Source of the DNA: Marisimplicoccus framensis_A
GTDB taxonomy: Bacteria; Bacteroidota; Bacteroidia; Flavobacteriales; Flavobacteriaceae
Reading direction: 5' to 3'
DNA: 5,823 nt
Assembly: GCA_042088875.1 (NCBI GenBank)
Contig: JBELLF010000049.1
Span: 1 to 5,823 of the forward strand
Shown piece by piece: positions 1-5,823 of the stretch. Every line of letters starts with the position of its first letter. Within the stretch, counting starts at the first letter, position 1. Below the pieces are notes generated by a model. It had not been told where the DNA came from. It saw only the letters and a program-made list of their open reading frames with translations, and ran no database searches. Position numbers and translations under genes: made by a program.

Positions 1-77
1 CTAAAGTTGAAGTTAAGGAGGAGCCTAAAGTTGAAGTTAAGGAGGAGCCTAAAGTTGAAGTTAAGGAGGAGCCTAAG
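1..77 (+). repeat. 24-bp in-frame tandem repeat in the E2 linker
   Basis: Three copies of a 24-bp unit follow each other without a single base difference: 1-23 (first base cut off by the window edge), 24-47 and 48-71. The first bases of a fourth unit follow at 72-76. Each unit is eight codons and encodes PKVEVKEE, so copy-number change keeps the E2 frame. The array probably continues to the left of the window. It forms the flexible linker before the subunit-binding domain. Each unit contains AAGGAGG, a perfect Shine-Dalgarno-like heptamer (codons AAG GAG GAG). Confidence 0.97.
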
Positions 78-962
78 CTAATAACTAAAGATCAACCAAA
101 GACTGACTCCAATGGTAGAATACTTATTTCACCATTAGCAAAAAAACTTGCATCTGAAAAGGAAATAGATATTTCATTAATTAAAGGAACGGGTGATAAT
201 GGAAGAATTATAAAGAGAGATATAGATTCATATAAACCATCAAATTACGGTTACTTTAATCAACCAAAGCCTCATGTTAAAGAATCCTCATATGAGATTT
301 CTAATAATACCATGAGAAAAGCTATTGCAAAGAGATTGTCTGATTCAAAATTTTCTGCACCTCATTATTATCTAAACATTGAGATGGAAATGGATAATAT
401 GATATCATTTAGGCAACAATTTATAAATACTCAAAACATAAAAATCTCATTTAACGATATCATAGCTAAGGCTGTTGCACTTTCTCTTGCTAAGCATCCA
501 AAAGTTAATTCTAGATGGTATGATGACAAAATTTTATTAAGTGAGCATGTTCATCTTGGTGTCGCTGTTGCTGTTGAGGATGGATTAGTAGTCCCAGTTG
601 TTAAGTTTGCAAACTCTAAAGATCTTCCTGAGATTAATTCAGAAATAAAAGATTTTGCAGAAAGAGCAAAAAACAAAAAATTAAATCCATCAGAAATTGA
701 AGGAAGTACATTTACTATATCTAATCTTGGTATGTTTGGTATAGAAAGTTTTACATCAATAATTAATCAACCTAATTCTGCGATACTTTCCATTGGTGCA
801 ATAATTCAAAAACCAATAGTTAAAAATTCAGAGATAATTGTTGGAAATACAATGAAGTTAACATTAGCATGTGATCATAGAACAGTTGATGGTGCTACTG
901 GTTCACTGTTTCTAAAAACTTTGAAAGATTATATTGAAAATCCAGTCTCAATTCTAATTTAA
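1..962 (+). CDS. pdhC: Pyruvate dehydrogenase E2, dihydrolipoamide acetyltransferase (5'-truncated)
   Basis: This is the E2 core of the pyruvate dehydrogenase complex, which moves the acetyl group from lipoyl-lysine to CoA in the cytoplasm. The frame is open from base 3 to the TAA at 960-962, giving 319 visible codons; the start and the lipoyl domain(s) lie beyond the left edge. In order there is a Lys/Glu/Val/Pro linker made of 8-residue repeats (1-77), a peripheral subunit-binding domain that would dock E1/E3 (117-233, RILISPLAKKLA to GDNGRIIKRD), a short linker, then the catalytic domain from about 300. The catalytic motif HRTVDG is intact, with His at 876-878 and Asp at 888-890. The HYYL and SNLGMFGI stretches favour pyruvate over 2-oxoglutarate or branched-chain E2, though this is from memory of the families. 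The ATG at 312 is internal, not the start. The stop overlaps the next gene's ATG. Confidence 0.93.
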   Translation, partial: KVEVKEEPKVEVKEEPKVEVKEEPKLITKDQPKTDSNGRILISPLAKKLASEKEIDISLIKGTGDNGRIIKRDIDSYKPSNYGYFNQPKPHVKESSYEISNNTMRKAIAKRLSDSKFSAPHYYLNIEMEMDNMISFRQQFINTQNIKISFNDIIAKAVALSLAKHPKVNSRWYDDKILLSEHVHLGVAVAVEDGLVVPVVKFANSKDLPEINSEIKDFAERAKNKKLNPSEIEGSTFTISNLGMFGIESFTSIINQPNSAILSIGAIIQKPIVKNSEIIVGNTMKLTLACDHRTVDGATGSLFLKTLKDYIENPVSILI

Positions 963-964
963 TG
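960..964 (+). promoter_or_regulatory. TAATG stop/start overlap, E2 to SDR
   Basis: The TAA stop of the E2 gene shares its last A with the ATG of the SDR gene. There is no GGAGG-like element in the preceding 20 bases, which are AT-rich. This suggests that the SDR is translated by ribosomes re-initiating after finishing E2. The overlap is seen directly; the coupling is inferred. Confidence 0.55.
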
Positions 965-1633
965 AAAACTATCCTTGTATCCGGAACAAGCTCTGGTATA
1001 GGCTATGAAATATGTGTCCAAGCTCTTAAGCTCAAATATAATGTTATATCTGTATCAAGGAACTCTAAACCTTTTAAAAATATTAATGGGATTGATTGTT
1101 ATTCAGTGGATATAACAGATAATGATCAATTAAATAATTTAGTTGAAGACTTGAAAAGTAAAAAAGTTAACATCGACTTTTTAATCAATAATGCAGGTCA
1201 TCTCAAAAATGAAACTTTTGATAAAACTTCATATGAATCCTTTAAGGAAACCTATGATGTAAATGTTTTTGGTTTAGCTCAAATTACAAGATTGCTTTTG
1301 CCAATAATTAATAAGTCAGGCCATGTGATTAATATAAGTAGTATTGGAGGTGTAAATGGTTCAAAAAAATTTCCTGGTCTATCTGTATACTCAAGTAGCA
1401 AGGCTGCAGTTATTGCTTTAACTGAAGTATTAGCAGAGGAATTTCCAAATGGACCTTCTTTTAATGTTCTTGCTCTAGGTGCTGTACAAACAAAGATGCT
1501 TAAAAAGGCTTTTCCTGAATATGTTGCACAAACAAACCCAAATGAAATGGCAAGTTATATATTAGATTTTGCTTTAAATGGTGGAAAATTATTTAATGGA
1601 AAACTTATATCTGTTTCAAACTCAACTCCCTAA
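962..1633 (+). CDS. Short-chain dehydrogenase/reductase (SDR), substrate unknown
   Basis: This is a complete 223-residue NAD(P)-dependent oxidoreductase of the classical SDR type, probably a soluble cytoplasmic enzyme. The Rossmann cofactor motif is GTSSGIG (Gly8, Gly12, Gly14), followed by Asp50, NNAG at 76-79 and Asn101. The catalytic residues are Ser127, Tyr143 and Lys147 (YSSSK). Arg33 after the second strand hints at NADP(H), but this is weak evidence. Ser127 and Tyr143 are 16 residues apart, against 13 in E. coli FabG, because of a small insertion around KKF at 135-137. The C-terminal FNGKLISVSNSTP is, as I recall, shared with Bacteroidota homologues of unknown substrate. The start is fixed by the TAATG overlap with E2, so the two are probably co-transcribed. 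The last 12 bp overlap the end of mlaF on the other strand. It is shorter than FabG (about 245 residues), and I would not call it FabG. Confidence 0.9.
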   Translation: MKTILVSGTSSGIGYEICVQALKLKYNVISVSRNSKPFKNINGIDCYSVDITDNDQLNNLVEDLKSKKVNIDFLINNAGHLKNETFDKTSYESFKETYDVNVFGLAQITRLLLPIINKSGHVINISSIGGVNGSKKFPGLSVYSSSKAAVIALTEVLAEEFPNGPSFNVLALGAVQTKMLKKAFPEYVAQTNPNEMASYILDFALNGGKLFNGKLISVSNSTP

Positions 1634-1643
1634 TTTTCCAACC
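1580..1643. repeat. Inverted repeat spanning the convergent gene ends
   Basis: TGGAAAATTA at 1582-1591 is the exact reverse complement of TAATTTTCCA at 1631-1640. The stem can be extended by two G-C pairs (1580-1581 with 1642-1643) if A1641 is bulged. The arms are 39 bases apart and enclose the ends of both convergent genes. A fold could serve as a weak bidirectional terminator, but the loop is long and no clear T-tract follows on either strand. The repeat is seen directly; any function is a guess. Confidence 0.4.
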
Positions 1644-2377
1644 TTTCTTAGTAATTCAGATGAATAGACAAAGTCGTTAACTAGTTTGTTATTAGTTTTT
1701 AGAATTTCTTTATTATTTCCTTCCCAGACTTTTTCTCCTTGAACTAAAAAAATAATTTTATCCCCAATCTCCATAACTGAATTCATATCATGGGTATTTA
1801 TGACAGTTGTAATATTATACTCGATTGTTATATCTTGAATTAACTTGTCAATTATTATAGCTGTCTTTGGATCAAGTCCGGAATTAGGCTCGTCACAAAA
1901 AAGATACTTTGGATTTAAAACAATAGCTCTTGCTATTGCAACCCTTTTTTTCATTCCACCAGATATTTCAGAAGGATATTTATTATCAGCATCTTTTAAG
2001 TCAACTTTATTAATTACTTCTTGAGCTCTCAATAACATTTCTTCATCAGTTTTATTTGAAAACATTTTCATTGGAAAAATAATATTCTCTAATACCGTCA
2101 TTGAATCAAATAAAGCACTTCCCTGGAAAACAGTTCCAACTTCTTTCCTTAAGTGAGATAATACTGATATATTCTCTTTATCAAACTTTTCATTATCAAA
2201 ATAAATATTTCCTCTCTCAACCTCAAGGAGTCCTAGGAGACATTTCATTAAAACAGTTTTTCCTGATCCACTCTGACCAATTATTAGATTAGTCTTTCCC
2301 TTGTCAAAAACAGTTGAAATTTCTTTCAAAATTTTAACCCCATCAAATGATTTTGATATTTCTTCTACTTTAATCAT
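1622..2377 (-). CDS. mlaF: MlaF-type ABC transporter ATP-binding protein
   Basis: This 251-residue ATPase would power an MlaE-type permease that moves phospholipids between the inner and outer membranes; it sits on the cytoplasmic face. All nucleotide-binding elements are present: Walker A GQSGSGKT (34-41), Q-loop Gln85, signature SGGMKKR (139-145), Walker B YLFCDEP (158-164, catalytic Glu163), D-loop SGLD (166-169) and H-loop His196. The SGGM-type signature, with Met and basic residues after SGG, is typical of the MlaF/Ttg2A group, and the permease gene next door supports this. The ATG overlaps the mlaE stop as TAATG, so the start is secure. Its last 12 bp are shared with the convergent SDR gene. 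No MlaD-like (MCE) substrate-binding gene follows it here. The direction of lipid movement cannot be judged from sequence. Confidence 0.93.
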   Translation of the reverse strand: MIKVEEISKSFDGVKILKEISTVFDKGKTNLIIGQSGSGKTVLMKCLLGLLEVERGNIYFDNEKFDKENISVLSHLRKEVGTVFQGSALFDSMTVLENIIFPMKMFSNKTDEEMLLRAQEVINKVDLKDADNKYPSEISGGMKKRVAIARAIVLNPKYLFCDEPNSGLDPKTAIIIDKLIQDITIEYNITTVINTHDMNSVMEIGDKIIFLVQGEKVWEGNNKEILKTNNKLVNDFVYSSELLRKVGKLGS

Positions 2378-2379
2378 TA
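2375..2379 (-). promoter_or_regulatory. TAATG stop/start overlap, mlaE to mlaF
   Basis: On the - strand the mlaE TAA (2379-2377) shares its last A with the mlaF ATG (2377-2375). No Shine-Dalgarno-like sequence precedes it. Translational coupling would help keep permease and ATPase in fixed proportion, as expected for one complex. The coupling is inferred. Confidence 0.55.
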
Positions 2380-3114
2380 TGCTAATAAAAGTTGAGTTAC
2401 AACAAAGTTAATTATGATAATTACGATACTGGTCCATACAAAAGATATATTACTTGCTTTACCCACTTCCAAGGCACCACCTTTCATAAAAAATCCGTGA
2501 TAAGATGGAATTGTAGCTAAAATAAATGCGAATAATATTGTCTTTATATATGCATATACTACATGAAACACTTTAAAATCTAGTTGAATTCCTTGAATAA
2601 AATCAAAACTTGTAGAAAATCCTGCGTAAACACTGGCCACATAACCACCAAGTATTCCTAGAAACATTGCTAAAGTAATTAAAAAAGGATATAACATTAA
2701 AGAAATAATTTTAGGAAAAATTAGATAATTAAATGAATTAACTCCCATTACTTCCAGAGCATCTATTTGCTCTGTCACTCTCATAGTTCCAATGCTAGAT
2801 GTAATAAAAGATCCAACCTTTCCTGCCATAATTATAGAAATTAAAGTTGGAGCAAACTCTAAAATTACTGATTGTCTTGTTGCAAATCCAATAAGATTTC
2901 CAGGTAGAAAAGGACTATCGATATTAAGTGCAGTCTGAATCGCAACTACACCTCCAACTAGAAACGACATGAAAGCTACAATCCAAATTGAACCAATAAT
3001 GAGATCATCAATCTCTTGAATAATTAATTTTTTTAAAACATTCCACTTAGTAAATTTTGTAAAAGTGTATTTAATCATTAAAAAATACCTACCTATATGA
3101 AAAAAAAGTTTCAT
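2377..3114 (-). CDS. mlaE: MlaE-family ABC transporter permease
   Basis: This 245-residue integral inner-membrane protein belongs to the MlaE/YrbE family, the permease of the Mla-type lipid transport system. An amphipathic N-terminus (about 1-35) leads into a hydrophobic segment at about 38-62. Further hydrophobic stretches lie at about 83-96, 131-162, 190-203 and 224-244. The conserved family signature is complete: FATRQS at 77-82, EFAP at 86-89, AGKVGS at 97-102 and EQIDALEVMGVN at 115-126, the segment that contacts the ATPase in this family. GGALEVGKAS at 212-221 is also conserved as I recall it. Length is normal for the family. It starts 5 bp after the ketoacyl synthase stop and overlaps mlaF by one base, so it sits mid-operon. 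No Shine-Dalgarno precedes the ATG; the TAA-TCATA-ATG spacing suggests re-initiation. Confidence 0.94.
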   Translation of the reverse strand: MKLFFHIGRYFLMIKYTFTKFTKWNVLKKLIIQEIDDLIIGSIWIVAFMSFLVGGVVAIQTALNIDSPFLPGNLIGFATRQSVILEFAPTLISIIMAGKVGSFITSSIGTMRVTEQIDALEVMGVNSFNYLIFPKIISLMLYPFLITLAMFLGILGGYVASVYAGFSTSFDFIQGIQLDFKVFHVVYAYIKTILFAFILATIPSYHGFFMKGGALEVGKASNISFVWTSIVIIIINFVVTQLLLA

Positions 3115-3119
3115 TATGA

Positions 3120-4190
3120 TTAAATCTTATAGGTTATAGCATTTATATTCATACCTGCTCCTACACTTGCAAACATTATTATGTCTCCTTTATTTAAGAC
3201 ATGTCCTCCATAGTTGTTTCTTTTAACTATATCAAAAAGAGTTGGAATTGTAGCTACTGAACTGTTCCCAAACTCTTCAATGTTCATTGGAAGGACATCT
3301 TTTGGTATAGAACTTTTATAGAGTCTATAAAATCTCTTAATAATTGCCTCATCCATTTTTTTATTAGCTTGATGAATAAATATTTTTTTAAGATCGTCAA
3401 TATTACATTTAGACTCATCAAAACATGATTTCATGGCTGTTGGAACATTAGTAAGTGCAAATTCATATACTTTTCTACCCTGCATTTTGATAAACTTTTG
3501 ATCGTCACTCTCTCTTAATTCTTTATCATATGATGAGCCATAGAATATAAAATCATTTTCACCCTCGTAAGTGAAAGTAGCAGATTTATGAGATAATATT
3601 CCACCATCATAAGAAGTATTTTTTTCTAATATGGCAGCACCAGATCCATCTGCATATATCATTGAGTCTCTATCGTTCTTATCTAGAATTCTTGAAAGTG
3701 TGTCACATCCAATTATTAAACATTTACTTGCCATTCCAGATTTAATAAAAGATTTTGCTTGAATCATGCCTTCTACCCAACCTGGACAACCACAAATAAT
3801 GTCATACGCTACACAATTTGGATTTTTGATTTTAAGTCCTGCTTTAACTTTTGAAGCAATTGAAGGAAGTGTATCTACTTGTCCACTATTACATGAAATA
3901 TCTCCTGCATTATGAGCAACAATAATATAGTCTAATGTTTCTTGATCAATTTTTGAATCAATAATTGCACTTCTTGCAGCATCTACTGCTAGATCAGAAC
4001 AGTTGATTTCATCAGAGGCATACCTACGCTCGGTAATACCAGTTATAGACTTAAACTTTTCGATTATTTCAGGATTTGAACTTTGAATATCACTCCCATC
4101 TCTATCGAGGAATTTATTATTAAGAAAATCTGAATTTTTCTTTGTGATATCTGGTATGCAGCTTCCTGTACCAGTTATTCTGTAGTTCAT
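3120..4190 (-). CDS. 3-oxoacyl-ACP synthase III-type ketoacyl synthase (long form)
   Basis: This thiolase-fold condensing enzyme would join an acyl starter to malonyl-ACP. The KAS III catalytic triad is complete: Cys135 in GCPGW, His273 in HQAN and Asn309 in GNSSVA. The C-terminal FASVGAGMNINAI also fits. At 356 residues it is about 40 longer than E. coli FabH (317), with an extended N-terminal part (FLDRDG to SITGITERRY, about 27-57). The active-site context GCPGW differs from the ACAGF of housekeeping FabH and matches a Bacteroidota subgroup as I recall it, so I do not give the symbol fabH. A second cysteine, Cys133, lies two residues before the nucleophile. The exact starter and product are unknown; fatty-acid initiation, a special lipid or a polyketide-like product are all possible. 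It lies 18 bp after gcvP and 5 bp before mlaE, in one likely operon. The ATG start is preceded by AT-rich sequence without a Shine-Dalgarno. Confidence 0.88.
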   Translation of the reverse strand: MNYRITGTGSCIPDITKKNSDFLNNKFLDRDGSDIQSSNPEIIEKFKSITGITERRYASDEINCSDLAVDAARSAIIDSKIDQETLDYIIVAHNAGDISCNSGQVDTLPSIASKVKAGLKIKNPNCVAYDIICGCPGWVEGMIQAKSFIKSGMASKCLIIGCDTLSRILDKNDRDSMIYADGSGAAILEKNTSYDGGILSHKSATFTYEGENDFIFYGSSYDKELRESDDQKFIKMQGRKVYEFALTNVPTAMKSCFDESKCNIDDLKKIFIHQANKKMDEAIIKRFYRLYKSSIPKDVLPMNIEEFGNSSVATIPTLFDIVKRNNYGGHVLNKGDIIMFASVGAGMNINAITYKI

Positions 4191-4208
4191 TTTATAAAAT
4201 TACTTAAA

Positions 4209-5823
4209 TTATTGATAAGTCTCTATAGGAGGGCAGCTACAAATTAAATTCCTGTCACCATAAGCTTCATCTACTCTTCTAACTGATGGCCAAAATTTAT
4301 TAGTTTTTAAATAGCTTTTAGGAAATGAGGCCTCTTCTCTACTATAATTGTATGGCCAGTCAGAGGAAGTCAACATCTTTAATGTATGGGGTGAATTCCT
4401 GAGCATCTCTCTCTTGGAATCATCATCAGAAATAATCTCAGTATAAATTGAATTAAGAGCTGTACAAAATTTATCTAATTCATTTAAATTTTCACTTTCA
4501 GTAGGTTCAATCATCATAGTACCAGGAACAGGAAATGAAACTGTTGGAGCATGAAATCCGTAATCTATTAGTCTTTTGGCAATATCTACAACTTCAATAT
4601 TATATTTTTTGAAATCTCTGCAATCTATTATAAATTCATGTGCTGATCTTCCATTTTCTCCACTGTAAAGTATTTTATAATTTTTCTCGAGTTTAGTCTT
4701 CAAATAGTTTGCATTTACAATCGCAATTTCTGTCGATTTTCTAATACCATCTCTACCTAACATCCTTATATATCCGTATGATATAAGGCAAACAAGTGCT
4801 GATCCCCAGGGTGCAGAGGAAATTGCTTCAAGTGAATCATCTCCACCTGTCTTAATTAATGGATTAGATGGAAGAAATTCTTTGAGATGTTCTGCTACAC
4901 AAATTGGCCCAACTCCAGGACCACCACCCCCATGTGGAATTGAGAAAGTTTTATGTAAATTTAGATGACATACATCAGCGCCAATTATTTTTGGACTTGT
5001 CAAGCCGACCTGTGCATTCATGTTGGCACCATCCATGTACACTTGACCACCATTTTGATGAATCAAGTTATTAATTGATTGAATCTCAGATTCAAATACT
5101 CCATGAGTAGATGGATAAGTAATCATTAATGCTGCAAGGTTATCTCTATATTCTTTTACTTTACTTTTAAGATCTTCAATATCAATATTTCCTCTTTGGT
5201 CAGTATTAATAACCACTACTTTTAATCCAGCCATAATTGCTGATGCAGGATTAGTTCCATGTGCAGAAGATGGAATTAAACATATGTTTCTGTGACTATC
5301 ACCTTTTTTATCTAAATAAGATTTGATTACCATTAATCCACTATATTCTCCTTGAGCACCAGAGTTGGGTTGTAATGAAGTTGCTGCAAAACCTGTAATT
5401 TCTGACAGGTATCCTTCTAATTTATTTATTACTTCGTGGTATCCTTTTGCTTGATCAACAGGAACAAAAGGATGTATGCTGTTCCATTCGCTCCAACTTA
5501 ATGGGATCATTTCTGAAGCTGAATTTAATTTCATAGTACAAGATCCAAGTGAGATCATAGACTGAGTTAAAGATAAATCCTTGTTCTCCAGGGATTTTAT
5601 ATATCTCATCAATGAAGTTTCAGAGTGGTATGAATTGAAAACAGGATGAGATAAAATATCAGATTTTCTTTCATTAATTAATTCAATATCTGTTGGAAAC
5701 TCCTTTATAGTTGATTTTTTATTTGTAAACTCTTCAAAAACTGAAATAATCTCTTTAAGATCTTTCAAATTAGTTTTTTCATTTACAGAAATTGATATTT
5801 CATTATTTGAGAGAAAGCAGAAA
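4209..5823 (-). CDS. gcvP: Glycine dehydrogenase (decarboxylating), P-protein of glycine cleavage, C-terminal part
   Basis: P-protein decarboxylates glycine and passes the aminomethyl group to lipoylated H-protein, in the cytoplasm. The visible 537 codons cover the PLP-binding half. LGSCTMKLN lies at about 5523-5551 and PSSAHGTNPASA, DGANMNAQ and HGGGGPG are all present. The PLP lysine is in LNLHKTF, codon 4950-4952. The C-terminus (WPSVRRVDEAYGDRNLICSCPP) is typical of the long, roughly 950-residue single-chain form. The TTG at 5768-5766 is not the start: the same frame stays open to the edge and adds FCFLSNNEISISVNEKTN, which resembles the link between the two halves of long P-proteins. The N-terminal half therefore lies beyond the window, and a two-subunit GcvPB is unlikely. 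It is the most upstream visible gene of the - strand cluster; no gcvT or gcvH is seen. Confidence 0.95.
   Translation of the reverse strand, partial: FCFLSNNEISISVNEKTNLKDLKEIISVFEEFTNKKSTIKEFPTDIELINERKSDILSHPVFNSYHSETSLMRYIKSLENKDLSLTQSMISLGSCTMKLNSASEMIPLSWSEWNSIHPFVPVDQAKGYHEVINKLEGYLSEITGFAATSLQPNSGAQGEYSGLMVIKSYLDKKGDSHRNICLIPSSAHGTNPASAIMAGLKVVVINTDQRGNIDIEDLKSKVKEYRDNLAALMITYPSTHGVFESEIQSINNLIHQNGGQVYMDGANMNAQVGLTSPKIIGADVCHLNLHKTFSIPHGGGGPGVGPICVAEHLKEFLPSNPLIKTGGDDSLEAISSAPWGSALVCLISYGYIRMLGRDGIRKSTEIAIVNANYLKTKLEKNYKILYSGENGRSAHEFIIDCRDFKKYNIEVVDIAKRLIDYGFHAPTVSFPVPGTMMIEPTESENLNELDKFCTALNSIYTEIISDDDSKREMLRNSPHTLKMLTSSDWPYNYSREEASFPKSYLKTNKFWPSVRRVDEAYGDRNLICSCPPIETYQ

Noticed and set aside
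1..77. The repeats as a CRISPR array or mobile-element end
   Set aside because: The units are directly adjacent without spacers, are in frame, and code for a plausible E2 linker.
731..738. TATGTTTG on the + strand, matching the Bacteroidota -7 promoter pattern
   Set aside because: It encodes part of the conserved E2 stretch LGMFG and has no matching -33 element upstream.
312..962. A 216-residue E2 catalytic protein starting at the ATG at 312
   Set aside because: The frame is open upstream to the window edge and encodes a clear subunit-binding domain and linker, so 312 is an internal Met codon.
2101..2292. 63-residue open frame on the + strand
   Set aside because: It lies wholly antisense to mlaF, resembles no family I know, and is best explained as a shadow of the real gene.
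2403..2443. Possible Bacteroidota-type promoter before mlaF on the - strand (TAACTTTG with an upstream TTTTG)
   Set aside because: The spacing between the two elements is about 28 bases, against roughly 20 expected, and it lies inside mlaE coding sequence where AT-rich matches arise by chance.
4209..5768. A separate 519-residue GcvPB-type protein starting at 5768
   Set aside because: That codon is TTG, the frame stays open to 5823, and the upstream residues fit the middle of a long single-chain P-protein.
1..5823. A hidden defence, mobile or otherwise undescribed system
   Set aside because: Every substantial frame belongs to a recognisable metabolic or transport family, coding density is nearly complete, and there are no transposase, integrase, toxin or array signals.

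Overview
The window looks like chromosomal housekeeping DNA from a member of the Bacteroidota, most likely a marine-type, AT-rich Flavobacteriales with a compact genome. This placement is an inference from remembered family features: the long ketoacyl synthase III with its GCPGW active site, the MlaE permease with its FATRQS and EQIDALEVMGVN stretches, and the SDR ending in FNGKLISVSNSTP all resemble Bacteroidota proteins more than proteobacterial ones. The gene starts also lack Shine-Dalgarno sequences, as is usual in that phylum. No database search was possible.

Layout. On the + strand, positions 1-962 hold the 3' part of the dihydrolipoamide acetyltransferase (E2) gene of pyruvate dehydrogenase. 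It begins inside a perfect 24-bp tandem repeat that encodes a charged inter-domain linker. The next gene, a short-chain dehydrogenase/reductase (962-1633), is joined to it by a TAATG stop/start overlap. From 1622 to the right edge everything is on the - strand and reads, in transcription order, gcvP (3' part, 5823-4209), a KAS III-type ketoacyl synthase (4190-3120), mlaE (3114-2377) and mlaF (2377-1622). The two gene blocks converge, and their coding sequences overlap by 12 bp at 1622-1633.

How the genes fit together. The four - strand genes are separated by 18 bp, 5 bp and -1 bp, so they are probably one transcript. Three of them concern lipids or envelope (ketoacyl synthase, MlaE permease, MlaF ATPase); gcvP belongs to one-carbon and glycine metabolism. 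The E2 and the glycine cleavage system both depend on lipoylated proteins and dihydrolipoamide dehydrogenase, but nothing here shows that they are co-regulated.

Only 23 bp of the 5,823 bp fall outside a gene (3115-3119 and 4191-4208). I found no RNA gene, insertion sequence, CRISPR array, prophage or defence gene, and no convincing promoter. I do not think the window contains an undescribed system. The points most worth a second look are the linker repeat in E2 with its embedded perfect SD-like heptamers, the overlapping convergent ends with an inverted repeat across them, and the KAS III-Mla gene linkage.
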